This document shows positions 26,289 through 34,399 of a stretch of 64,000 bases of DNA, one piece after another (positions within the stretch are counted from its first letter, which is position 1; each line of letters opens with the position of its first letter). The stretch is from FEB-12 sp964503315 (lineage in GTDB: Bacteria; Zixibacteria; MSB-5A5; GN15; FEB-12). The DNA lies in assembly GCA_964503315.1 (NCBI GenBank), contig CAZCZL010000003.1, positions 62,001 to 126,000 of the forward strand, in the 5' to 3' direction. Under the pieces are notes generated by a model that ran no database searches, was not told the origin of the DNA, and saw only the letters and a program-made list of their open reading frames with translations. The position numbers and the translations under genes are program-made.

Positions 26289-26313
26289 GTAATGAAACGG
26301 AAAGCAAGCATCG

Positions 26314-26739
26314 ATGTCCGACCTTCTGAGCAGTACATTCGCGGCACTGGCGGATCCTACCCGTCGGGCCATCCTGGCCACCCTGGCGAAAGGTGAAACC
26401 ACCGTCCAGGCTCTCGCCGACCCGTTTGATATGAGCCTTCCAGCGGTTTCGAAACATTTGAAGGTGCTGGAGCGGGCAGGGCTTATCGAGCGCGGGCGGG
26501 ATGCCCAGTATCGCCCGTGTCGCCTTCGCCCGGAAGGCCTCAAACAGGTCGCTTCCTGGATAGAGTATTACCGAAAGTTCTGGGAGGAGAGTTTTGATCG
26601 TCTCGAAATTGTATTACGCGAAATGCAGACGGCGGAAAAGCAGAAAACCCGGGCGGGACATACAGGCGCGCGGCCACGCCGCGCAAGTCTGAAGGGAAAG
26701 AAGAATGTCAATCGTAGACAAAAACGAAAAGATGCATGA
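26314..26739 (+). CDS. ArsR-family winged-helix repressor
   Basis: A 141-aa regulator. The winged helix starts FAALADPTRRAILATLAKGE, with recognition helix MSLPAVSKHLKVLERAGLI and wing ERGRDAQYRPCRL. It has no metal-site cysteines of the ELCVCDL type, so it is not a classical arsenic or zinc sensor. It belongs to the ArsR group paired with SRPBCC (AHSA1) proteins, which may sense a ligand through or together with its partner. The last 40 residues form a very basic tail (KQKTRAGHTGARPRR). Its 3' end overlaps the next gene by 35 bases. It probably represses its own operon through the repeat at 26273-26288. Confidence 0.88.
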   Translation: MSDLLSSTFAALADPTRRAILATLAKGETTVQALADPFDMSLPAVSKHLKVLERAGLIERGRDAQYRPCRLRPEGLKQVASWIEYYRKFWEESFDRLEIVLREMQTAEKQKTRAGHTGARPRRASLKGKKNVNRRQKRKDA

Positions 26740-27202
26740 ACCGCGGCTGGTGATCACTCGTACGTTCGATGCTCCGATCGCGCGGGTATGGAAAGCCTGG
26801 ACCGACCCAGCCATACTCGCCAAATGGTGGGGACCAAAGGGATTCACGGCGCCGGTCATCAGAGTGGATTTTCGAGTAGGTGGAAAGTACCACTTCTGCG
26901 TGCGTTCGGCCGATGGCCAGGATTTCTGGTCTACCGGCATATACAAGGAGATAGTGCCGCTACGCAAGATCGTCTGTACCGACAGTTTTGCCGATGCCGA
27001 CGGTAATGTCGTCCCGGCTTCGTACTACGGCATGAAAGAAGATATCCCGGAAGAACTGCTCATTACAGTGGTGTTTACCGAAGAGAAAGGGAAGACAACG
27101 ATGACTCTGACTCACCTCGGTATGCCCGCCGGCGAGATGAGCGAGATGGCCAGCACCGGGTGGGGAGAGTTCTTCGACAAACTGGTCGAGGCGCTCAACT
27201 AG
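26705..27202 (+). CDS. SRPBCC/AHSA1-family protein, first copy
   Basis: A 165-aa helix-grip protein of the activator-of-Hsp90-ATPase-1-like (AHSA1) family. The conserved N-terminus is ITRTFDAPIARVWKAWTDPAILAKWWGPKGF. The C-terminal helix GWGEFFDKLVEAL closes the ligand cavity. Members bind small hydrophobic molecules; no catalytic residues are evident. It overlaps the arsR gene by 35 bases. The arsR-SRPBCC pairing is a common arrangement in which the two are controlled together. A second, divergent copy follows at 27600. Confidence 0.85.
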   Translation: MSIVDKNEKMHEPRLVITRTFDAPIARVWKAWTDPAILAKWWGPKGFTAPVIRVDFRVGGKYHFCVRSADGQDFWSTGIYKEIVPLRKIVCTDSFADADGNVVPASYYGMKEDIPEELLITVVFTEEKGKTTMTLTHLGMPAGEMSEMASTGWGEFFDKLVEALN

Positions 27203-27231
27203 CAGGAATGAGTAGAAAGGAGATTCCAGAT

Positions 27232-27603
27232 ATGGCAGGTTACGTAGACCTTTATTTATTGCCGGTTCCCAAGAAGAACCTGACAGCTTATCGCAAGCTT
27301 GCGAACGTCTTCGGCAGAGTAATATTCGACCACGGCGCTACCGAATACCGTGAGTTTCTTGGAGATGACCTCTTTCCGAAAGGATGTGTTTCGTTTACCA
27401 AGAGAATCAGGTTGGCGCCAGGGGAGGTCCTCATTTCATCAGTCGTTGGCTTTAAGTCGCGCAAGCACCGGGACCAGGTGCTGAAGAAGTCGTTCAAAGA
27501 CCCGCGCATGCAGAAATTGATGACATGCGATCAACTGTTTGATATGAAAAAGATGGTATACGGTGGTTTCAAGACTTTCGTGGAGGGGAGAAGCAAGTCA
27601 TGA
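27232..27603 (+). CDS. DUF1428 family protein
   Basis: A 123-aa protein starting MAGYVDLYLLPVPKKNL, the typical DUF1428 beginning (dimeric alpha/beta-barrel, ferredoxin-like). I choose ATG 27232, nine bases after AAAGGAG; an upstream ATG at 27208 is less supported. Conserved features include CVSFTKRIRLAPGEVLISSVVG and the C-terminal KRMVYGGF-like stretch (KKMVYGGFKTFVEG). The function of the family is unknown. It often travels with ArsR and SRPBCC genes, as here. It overlaps the next SRPBCC start by four bases. Confidence 0.85.
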   Translation: MAGYVDLYLLPVPKKNLTAYRKLANVFGRVIFDHGATEYREFLGDDLFPKGCVSFTKRIRLAPGEVLISSVVGFKSRKHRDQVLKKSFKDPRMQKLMTCDQLFDMKKMVYGGFKTFVEGRSKS

Positions 27604-28085
27604 TCATCGCCGAACGATCAGCACTGCTGCCGCCGCCGTCTGACCGAGAGATGTTTGCCGTGCGGATCATTGACGCACCGAGAGCCTTGGTCTATCGGGC
27701 CTGGACAGACCCAAAACTGGTCGCGCAATGGTGGGGCCCACATGGATTCACCAATACGGTGCATGAACTGGATGTCCGCCCGGGAGGGGTCTTCCTACTG
27801 ACAATGCACGGCCCGGATGGCCGCGACTATCCGAACAAGATCACTTTTCGGGTAGTTATCGAGAACGAACGGATCGAATATGATCATCATGGAGACACCG
27901 ATGAAAGCGATCACCATTTCAAAGCAACCGTGCTGTTTGAAGATCTCGCTGGAAAGACAAGGGTTTCAATGTTGATGATCTTCCCGAGCGCAGAGGAGAG
28001 GCAGAAGATCGCCGAGGAATACGGTGCGCTGGAGGGGCTCGTCCAGCATATGGATCGACTGGCTGCATTCGTCGGCAAGATGTAA
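27600..28085 (+). CDS. SRPBCC/AHSA1-family protein, second copy
   Basis: A 161-aa AHSA1-type protein with AVRIIDAPRALVYRAWTDPK and QWWGPHGFTN, followed by the usual beta-sheet (GGVFLLTMHGPDG) and a C-terminal helix (LEGLVQHMDRLAAF). It is clearly related to the first copy but diverged through most of its length, so the two probably bind different ligands or form a heteromer. It overlaps the DUF1428 gene by four bases, and DoxX follows 8 bp later. Confidence 0.85.
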   Translation: MIIAERSALLPPPSDREMFAVRIIDAPRALVYRAWTDPKLVAQWWGPHGFTNTVHELDVRPGGVFLLTMHGPDGRDYPNKITFRVVIENERIEYDHHGDTDESDHHFKATVLFEDLAGKTRVSMLMIFPSAEERQKIAEEYGALEGLVQHMDRLAAFVGKM

Positions 28086-28093
28086 GGAGAAGT

Positions 28094-28525
28094 ATGTCAC
28101 AGTTATTCGAGCGATGGACTACCTGGGGGCCCTATTGTTTAGGGATAATGCGAATTGTCGCGGCGTTCATGTTCATTCAGGCGGGGACGATGAAGCTTTT
28201 CGGATGGCCGGCCGAGATGCCGGGGGGCGGGACGGTCGAGTTGTTCACGCAGATCGGCATCGGTGCGTTGTTGGAGTTTGTAGGCGGGTTATTGATGCTG
28301 ATCGGCCTCTGGGTACGCCCCGTCGCTTTTATATTATCCGGGGAGATGGCGGTCGCCTATTGGCAATTTCACGCGCCGGGAAGTTTCTGGACATCGGTGA
28401 ATGGTGGAGTTCCGGCCGTGCTGTATTGCTTTCTCTTCCTCTACTATTCAATGGTTGGGGCGGGAAAGTGGAGTGTGGATAGCTGGCGCGGGAGTCGGAA
28501 AGTCCACGGCGTTTCAAAACACTGA
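28094..28525 (+). CDS. DoxX-family membrane protein
   Basis: A 143-aa integral membrane protein with four hydrophobic segments, of the DoxX/SURF4-like family: GIMRIVAAFMFIQAGTMKLF, a second helix LLEFVGGLLMLIGLWVRP, a third with EMAVAYWQFHAP, and a fourth YCFLFLYYSMVGAGKWS. The conserved pattern of the family (GxxK/LFGWP, then W near the end) is visible. DoxX proteins have been linked to quinol or thiol redox defence in other bacteria. The role here is not known. AAGGAG lies eight bases before ATG. It is the last gene of the arsR operon and is followed by a hairpin at 28548. Confidence 0.85.
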   Translation: MSQLFERWTTWGPYCLGIMRIVAAFMFIQAGTMKLFGWPAEMPGGGTVELFTQIGIGALLEFVGGLLMLIGLWVRPVAFILSGEMAVAYWQFHAPGSFWTSVNGGVPAVLYCFLFLYYSMVGAGKWSVDSWRGSRKVHGVSKH

Positions 28526-28547
28526 TACGAGATTCCCTCAATTCGTC

Positions 28548-28573
28548 GGCGCAGGAGGCAAACCTCTTGCGCC
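28548..28573 (+). terminator. Hairpin after the arsR-doxX operon
   Basis: An eleven-pair stem GGCGCAGGAGG/CCTCTTGCGCC with one G-T pair and a CAAA loop starts 22 bp after the doxX stop. No T tract follows, so it is a terminator candidate of moderate strength. Confidence 0.5.
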
Positions 28574-28582
28574 GTTGGCATG

Positions 28583-28613
28583 AATCGGTTAACTTTGTGC
28601 CCTCTAACCGATT
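28583..28613. repeat. Inverted repeat abutting tRNA-Leu
   Basis: A perfect nine-base inverted repeat AATCGGTTA/TAACCGATT with a 13-base centre ends at the base directly before the first nucleotide of the tRNA. It may be a processing hairpin in the precursor or a protein-binding dyad. Confidence 0.5.
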
Positions 28614-28699
28614 GCCGGAGTGGTGGAATTGGTAGACACCAGGGACTTAAAATCCCTTGCTCCGTGAGGGGCGTGCCGGTTCGAGCCCGGCCTCCGGCA
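28614..28699 (+). tRNA. tRNA-Leu (anticodon UAA)
   Basis: An 86-base class II tRNA. The acceptor stem is GCCGGAG/CTCCGGC with discriminator A. The D-arm is GGTGGAATTGGTAGACACC. The anticodon stem AGGGA/TCCCT encloses CTTAAAA (anticodon TAA). A long variable arm TGCTCCGTGAGGGGCGT and the T-arm with GGTTCGAGCC follow. The 3' CCA is not encoded. The long variable arm and discriminator A are leucine identity features. It reads UUA and, by wobble, UUG codons. Confidence 0.95.
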
Positions 28700-28886
28700 G
28701 AAAATACAGGAGCAAGTGGTTCCACCACGATGGCGGGGTTTAGTTTGGACTCAACGGGATATCTCTCACCAACTTTTTGTTGGACCTTATGCGATTATAG
28801 GTATCTTCCCGTGCGAAAGGTAGAATAGGTCTGATTTCAGACGGGACGCAGGCTCCTCGGTTCGGGCCAAGAGAGAGGACTAACTT

Positions 28887-29285
28887 ATGATAGCAGTAGG
28901 CGACTCCTATGAGAAGGAAATAGTTGTCACCGATCAAATGGTTCGGCTATTCGCTGAAGCGACCGGTGACAAGAACCCGCTACACCTGGATGACGCAGTA
29001 GCAGCAAAGACGAAGTTTGGGCGCCGTCTAGTTCACGGTATGCTCCTCGCCGGACTGATATCAAAGATATTTGGGATGGACTGGCCAGGTCCAGGAACCA
29101 TCTACATTTCGCAGTCAATACAATTCCTGAAGCCGGCTTTTGTTGGCGACCCGATGATTCTTCGACTCTCAGTCAAAGAAATGCCTACACCAAAACGGGC
29201 GGTAATTCTTACTGAGTGCTACAACAAGGACAATGAGTTGCTTGCCACTGGTGAGGGATCTGTAAGTCTGCCAAGGGAGTTATAG
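28887..29285 (+). CDS. MaoC-like (R)-specific enoyl-CoA hydratase
   Basis: A 132-aa single hot-dog-fold hydratase. The catalytic segment is FAEATGDKNPLHLDD, with the Asp/His of the PhaJ-type hydratase 2 motif, followed by KFGRRLVHGMLLAGLI. It would hydrate trans-2-enoyl-CoA to the (R)-3-hydroxyacyl-CoA, or act on a related acyl carrier. GAGAGGA precedes the ATG. The stop codon is immediately followed by the ATG of a GNAT-like gene with no spacer, so the two are coupled. Possible roles are acyl-chain modification for an N-acyl product or polyhydroxyalkanoate supply; neither is proven by the sequence. Confidence 0.85.
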   Translation: MIAVGDSYEKEIVVTDQMVRLFAEATGDKNPLHLDDAVAAKTKFGRRLVHGMLLAGLISKIFGMDWPGPGTIYISQSIQFLKPAFVGDPMILRLSVKEMPTPKRAVILTECYNKDNELLATGEGSVSLPREL

Positions 29286-30308
29286 ATGGACCTGAAAGCT
29301 ATCCCACTCGAAAAGGAATATGAGTCGGCAGCACTTGACTTCATTCGCGAGCAGTGTACTGATCACCCAGAGCTGGCTCGATCTGAACTTCACGCCTGGC
29401 AACGTGCGCATCGGTTCATCGTGATTCACGAGGGCAAGATCGTCGGATACACCGGACAGATTCCTCAGGAATTTCATACACGGGATGGTCGCGTACACCA
29501 TCTTGGATTTGGAATCACAGTGCAACCAGATATGCTGCACGGTGACGAGATTCGAAAAGCGTCAGGACGCGCGTTACTGAATATTGTGGAGAATAATCCA
29601 CCCTGGAGGTATGCCGGAGTGGGAATGATTCCGACCATTGTCCCAGTGTATGAGCGTCGGGGGCACGAGGTTCATCGCGATGATACTCGGATGTATGCCC
29701 GCCTGTTCAAACCAGAGCGCGTGCTTGATTACTTCGCCTCCAAAGCAACCTGGCAGCACATGAGGCGCAACAAAATCCTGTCTATTCCGATCAGATTGGG
29801 TAACTTCTTTTTTGGCATGACGGGTATCGACCACGGACTTCAACGGATCACATCGTTTGACCCGGCCTGGGATCCGATCTGGAGAAGGCTCTTATCGGAG
29901 CAGTACGAGCTATATGGGAAGCGCGATGCGGACTATCTTAACTACAAACTAAATCAACCGGATCGAGAATACTTTGCCTTTCTCCACCGCGACCCTGTTA
30001 GTACTGAGATAGATGGTTATGTTGTGTTCAGGCACGCTTCGCATCCGAAGGGTGTTCTCAATCTGCTCAAGGTGTGCGACCTTGTTGGAACACGGATCGC
30101 CAAGCACCGGCTGTTGGAGCATGTATGTACCCATTATCGGCCCGGCTGGCACGATTCAATGGTAGCAATGGCGTCGAGGGAAGATGAGGATATTTACAAA
30201 GCTGTCGGAGTATGGGTATCTCGGCCATATATGGTGATGCTGCCAAAAGGGATTAGTGAGAAGATTCATGTGACTATGTTTGACTCCGACCTTGATAATC
30301 TTTGGTAA
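29286..30308 (+). CDS. GNAT-like acyltransferase, two-domain
   Basis: A 340-aa protein with an N-terminal GNAT fold. A central strand FIVIHEGKIVGYTGQIPQ (about residues 38-55) and FGITVQPDMLHGDEIRKASGRALL resemble strands beta4-beta5 with an acetyl-CoA pyrophosphate loop, although the loop is not the canonical Q/RxxGxG/A. The C-terminal half looks like a second GNAT-like domain (YFAFLHRDP, EIDGYVVFRHA). Such double GNATs act on amino-sugars, lipids or peptides. It begins directly at the MaoC stop, so the pair may make an acylated product. Substrate unknown. Codons here appear somewhat more AT-rich than in flanking genes. Confidence 0.7.
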   Translation: MDLKAIPLEKEYESAALDFIREQCTDHPELARSELHAWQRAHRFIVIHEGKIVGYTGQIPQEFHTRDGRVHHLGFGITVQPDMLHGDEIRKASGRALLNIVENNPPWRYAGVGMIPTIVPVYERRGHEVHRDDTRMYARLFKPERVLDYFASKATWQHMRRNKILSIPIRLGNFFFGMTGIDHGLQRITSFDPAWDPIWRRLLSEQYELYGKRDADYLNYKLNQPDREYFAFLHRDPVSTEIDGYVVFRHASHPKGVLNLLKVCDLVGTRIAKHRLLEHVCTHYRPGWHDSMVAMASREDEDIYKAVGVWVSRPYMVMLPKGISEKIHVTMFDSDLDNLW

Positions 30309-30319
30309 GGAATTAACCC

Positions 30320-30427
30320 ATGTCTGATGGATTCATGCTGGTGACAATGTGGATCATGCTCTGGGGAGGGTTGGCCTACGCGCTGTATTCGGCGGCGTGC
30401 CCGGAGGATGAATCCGACAAGGCGTAG
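30320..30427 (+). CDS. Small 35-aa single-pass membrane protein
   Basis: A short ORF of 35 codons. ATG 30320 has AAGGA eight bases upstream and TAG ends at 30427, 11 bp after the GNAT gene and before a strong terminator at 30465. It begins MSDGFMLVTMWIMLWGGL, continues AYALYSAACPEDESDKA, and so has one hydrophobic helix followed by an acidic tail with a cysteine. The ribosome site, position inside the transcription unit and helix-plus-charged-tail composition make it a credible small membrane protein. No homologue is recognised. Confidence 0.55.
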   Translation: MSDGFMLVTMWIMLWGGLAYALYSAACPEDESDKA

Positions 30428-30464
30428 TGCACTTGCGATCGGTTAGACGATCAATCGACATAAG

Positions 30465-30494
30465 AAAACCCCGGTTCGTGTGAACCGGGGTTTT
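30465..30494. terminator. Bidirectional intrinsic terminator
   Basis: A perfect 13-pair stem AAAACCCCGGTTC/GAACCGGGGTTTT with a GTGT loop stands between the plus-strand MaoC-GNAT unit and the convergent cytochrome gene. A T run flanks the stem on each strand. Confidence 0.92.
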
Positions 30495-30516
30495 GTATTG
30501 GTCTGATGACGATTGC

Positions 30517-31623
30517 TTAGTGAGCGGACATCGCCATTTCATCAGGTTTGCGAGAGGCACCGCCCGGAGGGTTGTTCGGATTGCCGGTCGCCAGGAAGTT
30601 GATTGAGGACTTCACGAGACCAACTGAGTAATCCCAGTTGTGCATACCGTGAGACTGATCCTCTTCGATCCAGAACCAATTCCAGAGCGCGCCGAGTGAG
30701 TCGGCAGATGCGACCACGCGGTTGCGAACCGGCTGACCGGTCGAGTTATTGAGAAGGCCACCAGCGACGAGACGGGCGCGGAGGTCATCCAGCATAATAC
30801 CCATTTCGGTCTGGTATCCTTCGATCTCGCCATTGCCGTCGAAGTCGACTGAATCGATGTTAACATCAAAATCAGAGGTGATCTTCGGGTGGCAGGTGGT
30901 GCACTGCGGGCCAAGCGTGACGGTCGGGTCTTCATGCTCACGCATATTGAAGCTATGACCGCCAAGTTGATATCCGGCGTGGATCTGCGGATTACCCATG
31001 TGGCAGCCGATACAGGCATTTTCAACCGCGGTATAGTGCGGATCAGAGGCATACGTGTAACCAGCGTACTGGTAACCACCAGTCCCGCGAATCATATCAG
31101 ACTGGTTGCTGTGGTGCGGTCCCCAGCGTGATGGCAGCGTGAACGGAAGGGTGAATTCCGCAAAATAGTCACGAGCCGAGTGGCAATTCGAGCAGAGATT
31201 AGCAGAGCCGGCGTCAAACACGACCGAATTAGCCAGTGTTACAGGCTCAATTGTCCGCAGTTCGAGATTGCCCGTCGTATGCGGAGCGTGGCAAGTAAAG
31301 CAATGGATGGCGCTCACATTCTCATACGGCGGATTGACCGCGCCGGTCAAGATCCAGTCCACGAAGCCCTGATGATCATGGCAGCGGACGCAATCGTTCG
31401 GGGGAACGCGGTTGGTATAGTCAATACTGGCGCCGGAAGCGTGCGTGGAGTTGTTCCACTCGCCTTCGGCCTGCTGCAGCTTGCCATCCATGTCATTGTG
31501 GCATCCGAAGCAGTTCGCGGCCGCCACTTCGTTGACAACTTCATTGGTCACGTTCCGTTCGCAACCCCACACGAACAGCAGGGCAGCAGCCAGAAGGACC
31601 AGAAGCAGTGTAGTGCGTTTCAT
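30517..31623 (-). CDS. Hexahaem c-type cytochrome lipoprotein, likely outermost electron carrier
   Basis: A 368-aa protein with six CxxCH haem sites: CFGCH, CVRCH, CFTCH, CSNCH, CIGCH and CTTCH. The N-terminus MKRTTLLLVLLAAALLFVWGCE has a hydrophobic core ending in VWGC, a permissive lipobox with Cys20 as lipid anchor. The C-terminal segment HGMHNWDYSVGLVKSSINF is like that of NrfA/c552-type and other multihaem proteins. Distal histidines in single H residues probably serve as sixth ligands. It is third of three co-directional genes behind a decahaem cytochrome and a barrel, 10 bp after the barrel stop. By analogy with MtrC it would sit on the cell surface and pass electrons to extracellular acceptors. 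This is inference from order and anchoring. Confidence 0.88.
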   Translation of the reverse strand: MKRTTLLLVLLAAALLFVWGCERNVTNEVVNEVAAANCFGCHNDMDGKLQQAEGEWNNSTHASGASIDYTNRVPPNDCVRCHDHQGFVDWILTGAVNPPYENVSAIHCFTCHAPHTTGNLELRTIEPVTLANSVVFDAGSANLCSNCHSARDYFAEFTLPFTLPSRWGPHHSNQSDMIRGTGGYQYAGYTYASDPHYTAVENACIGCHMGNPQIHAGYQLGGHSFNMREHEDPTVTLGPQCTTCHPKITSDFDVNIDSVDFDGNGEIEGYQTEMGIMLDDLRARLVAGGLLNNSTGQPVRNRVVASADSLGALWNWFWIEEDQSHGMHNWDYSVGLVKSSINFLATGNPNNPPGGASRKPDEMAMSAH

Positions 31624-31633
31624 ACGTCTCTCC

Positions 31634-33283
31634 TTAGAAGCTGAGATCCTTTATAAGATTCACAGATATTATGTTGCCGGTATAGTACTGGGTATACTCG
31701 CCGCCCAGTGTCCTGTAATCATCGAAGTTGATGGCGTTGTACCGGACCTCAAGATGATGATTCTTGATGAACGTATACGTGCCGCCAAAACCGACATTGA
31801 ATCTCTCGATATCATTATCTCGTTTGCTGCGGAAGTAGGTGGCCGAAAAATCGACGACCAACCCGCCAAACGCGCGCGGAGTCACGGTCCCGCTGATCAC
31901 GTGATCGCGGAAGGTGTAGTTCGCGCTATCCTGCACATTCTCCAGATTGCCGGTCATGAGCGAATACGAGCAGGTGAGTGTGCCCAGGTCGGCGCGACGC
32001 AGGGTCAATTCCGGCGTCAACGAGCTGTACTCAACCTTGGTATTCACTTCGCTGGCTTCGACAGTGGTGAGGCCGATTCCACTGGTCAGACCTTCGGTGA
32101 AGAGCGGGTCATTTTCTCGAGTCCGCATTTGCCATTTCACCCGGAAGCGTCCCCAGGCAGGGTCGGTGTAAGCGGCAGAGAATGAATGCCGCGTGACATC
32201 CAGATCGCCCAGCAGACGACGTCCCTCGTCGGTTTCTTCAGAGCGAGTAGTGAACATGCCATTAAACGACAGCTTGTCCGTCGGCTTCAGCCAGCCTTCG
32301 AACAGGAAACCGGTCGAGGTGACCTTTTGGATGAAGTCATCCTGAGACCGCATCTCATATCCGGCACGGATGCCGCCAACCTTCTTGAAGTTCTTCCCCA
32401 GGGCAAACAATTGGTACATGTTGTCCACCGTACGGTCTTCCTCGCTGGTCCGTTCGGCCCAGCCATAGGTCAGCCGATACTCGGCGAGCCACTGGTTCTT
32501 AAGGTTGAACTTGGCGGTTCCCCAGCCCTGATGAGTGACTAGCTTGGCCTCAAGATTATCCAGCTCACTGGTTCTCTTTATATATCCGCCCGAGAGCACG
32601 ATCCAGTCGTAGTTCGGAACGATCGTCGAAGCGACAAAATTGAATTCGTTGCCGGTGCGATCATTGTCCGCCTCAGTGGCATCATCAAACGTGGTGCCGC
32701 GATAGAATCCGCGAAGCATCGTCTTCTTGTTGTCGTACTTGATCCCGCCGGTGAACCGGGTCTGCTTGTAGTCGATCAGTCGAGCGACGGTATCAATCAG
32801 ATCAGCGTCGTAAGTCGTTTGAGGCAGAAGTTCGTCAACACCATGACGATCCACCATGTTATATCCGCCAAATAACTCGAACTGCTTTGACGCATTGAAG
32901 CTGAATCGCAAGTCTGTCAGATTGCGGCGGGTGAAAGCAGAGCCATCGAGATTATAGAATCGACGATACTGATTGTGGCCGGCGTTGACGCGGAAAAGTC
33001 CCGGTTTGCCAAGCTGCATTTCCAGTACGCGATTGTTCAGCGTGAGATTCTGGAAATTGGCGTTCAGGCCTAGGCCATTATCAAACGCGTAATTCCAGTC
33101 GGTGAGGGAGAGGCCGATCCCTTCATATATATTGTAGCTGGTCTGGTCGACCGAAAGGTTCCCTTCCTCATCCACCGAGGTATAACCGATCTTGATCGAT
33201 CCGCTTCCTTCGGACGCGGTTGTCGTGATGCCGCACAGGATGAGCGCGAAGGCGGCCAGCAGTATGAGAGTATATCTTTTCAT
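31634..33283 (-). CDS. MtrB/PioB-like outer-membrane beta-barrel of a porin-cytochrome conduit
   Basis: A 549-aa barrel. The start is ATG 33283, with AGGAGG six bases upstream and a clean signal peptide (MKRYTLILLAAFALILC...TTTASEG). The mature chain is made of many short alternating beta-strands with aromatic girdles (FRVNAGHNQYRRFYNL, FELFGGYNMVDRHGV, WLAEYRLTYGWAERT). It ends in a strand with C-terminal Phe (VNLIKDLSF), the signal for outer-membrane insertion by BamA. It is flanked on both sides by multihaem cytochromes in one operon. That arrangement matches MtrB/PioB/PCC porins, which sheathe a periplasmic decahaem cytochrome through the membrane. The barrel sequence itself is too variable for a name on its own. 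Confidence 0.85.
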   Translation of the reverse strand: MKRYTLILLAAFALILCGITTTASEGSGSIKIGYTSVDEEGNLSVDQTSYNIYEGIGLSLTDWNYAFDNGLGLNANFQNLTLNNRVLEMQLGKPGLFRVNAGHNQYRRFYNLDGSAFTRRNLTDLRFSFNASKQFELFGGYNMVDRHGVDELLPQTTYDADLIDTVARLIDYKQTRFTGGIKYDNKKTMLRGFYRGTTFDDATEADNDRTGNEFNFVASTIVPNYDWIVLSGGYIKRTSELDNLEAKLVTHQGWGTAKFNLKNQWLAEYRLTYGWAERTSEEDRTVDNMYQLFALGKNFKKVGGIRAGYEMRSQDDFIQKVTSTGFLFEGWLKPTDKLSFNGMFTTRSEETDEGRRLLGDLDVTRHSFSAAYTDPAWGRFRVKWQMRTRENDPLFTEGLTSGIGLTTVEASEVNTKVEYSSLTPELTLRRADLGTLTCSYSLMTGNLENVQDSANYTFRDHVISGTVTPRAFGGLVVDFSATYFRSKRDNDIERFNVGFGGTYTFIKNHHLEVRYNAINFDDYRTLGGEYTQYYTGNIISVNLIKDLSF

Positions 33284-33294
33284 GCTGTTCCTCC

Positions 33295-34257
33295 TTACCT
33301 CAGCCCGTGACAGGAGCATCCGACACCCAACCTGACAGTCAGGTCGGCTTCAAGAAGCTTGTCGTTATTGTTTGAACCGTGGACATCCGTATGACACGTA
33401 ATGCACGCCATTTTTGAGAAATCCCCGTCGGCAGCTACTGCTCGGTGCTGCGACACATACGTCGGAGTGATCGCGTGTCCCGGCACCGTGTGGCACTGGC
33501 GGCACATCTGATTGCTCGGCTGGCGCAGCAACTTGTCATTCTCGCTGCCATGCGGAGAGTGACAGTCACTGCATCCGGAGCCTTCGGCCGACCATCCGTG
33601 CACGACCTCATGGTCATACAGGTACGGCCCAGCAACGTCGGAGTGGCAATCCGCGCAGACCTTGTTCATGCCGTACGCCATCTCCATGTCCGCCGACTGA
33701 ACCATACTGTGACAGCTCAGGCAGTTGACATTATTAGTGCGGACGGGATGCGCGGAACGGCGCAGGAACTGGTTCGCGACTGACTGATGGCAATCGAGGC
33801 AGAATCTTGCCTGATCGTCACGCAACAGCGAGTTCTTCCCCGCGTGCACCGAGTGGCAGGACGCGCAATTCATCTGCAAGAGACTATGTCCGTTCGCCCC
33901 GAAGTTACTCATTTCCGGATGCGGCACGTGACACGAAGAGCAGAGAGACAACGCATCAGCGCCCGTCATCCGTGCGGGATTGCCGATGTTCTCCTTGCTG
34001 GGTTCCTCGATATGCGTTGCCGCACCCGTGTGACAGCTAACGCAGGCGACAGCCGATTTGCTGTTCTTGACCTCAGAACTGAGCCGATGGATGGTCTGGC
34101 GCAGCGACTGATCAAGACCGTCGTGGCAACCGAGGCATGTCGCGTCATCTATATCCGCCGCTTGTGAAAAAACGAGCGAGGGAGAACAGATAACGGCAAG
34201 CCCGGCAACCAAGAGCGAGTATATCGCTATCGCCGGTATGAGTCGTTTTGGTTTCAT
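33295..34257 (-). CDS. Decahaem c-type cytochrome, MtrA/PioA-like
   Basis: A 320-aa periplasmic cytochrome with ten canonical CxxCH sites (CLGCH, CVSCH, CSSCH, CASCH, CLDCH, CLSCH, CADCH, CSDCH, CRQCH, CITCH), evenly spaced over the whole chain as in MtrA/DmsE. An extra CSCH near the C-terminus does not fit the haem motif. The length and haem number equal MtrA. ATG 34257 follows GAGGT by about seven bases, and the signal peptide (IPAIAIYSLLVAGLAVICS) ends near residue 33. An upstream in-frame start at 34290 is unlikely. It would collect electrons from the quinol pool or periplasm and thread the barrel encoded 11 bp downstream. Confidence 0.92.
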   Translation of the reverse strand: MKPKRLIPAIAIYSLLVAGLAVICSPSLVFSQAADIDDATCLGCHDGLDQSLRQTIHRLSSEVKNSKSAVACVSCHTGAATHIEEPSKENIGNPARMTGADALSLCSSCHVPHPEMSNFGANGHSLLQMNCASCHSVHAGKNSLLRDDQARFCLDCHQSVANQFLRRSAHPVRTNNVNCLSCHSMVQSADMEMAYGMNKVCADCHSDVAGPYLYDHEVVHGWSAEGSGCSDCHSPHGSENDKLLRQPSNQMCRQCHTVPGHAITPTYVSQHRAVAADGDFSKMACITCHTDVHGSNNNDKLLEADLTVRLGVGCSCHGLR

Positions 34258-34399
34258 CCTGTACCTCAAACCCCTAGGTTCGATTGTCATGTTACCGTCA
34301 TTATCTTATGTCAATATCGGCGGAGCAAGCAAAAATCAGAGCCCAAGTGACTGTTATTTAATAAATTATGGCGACAAAAAGATACTATTTAGTACATGC

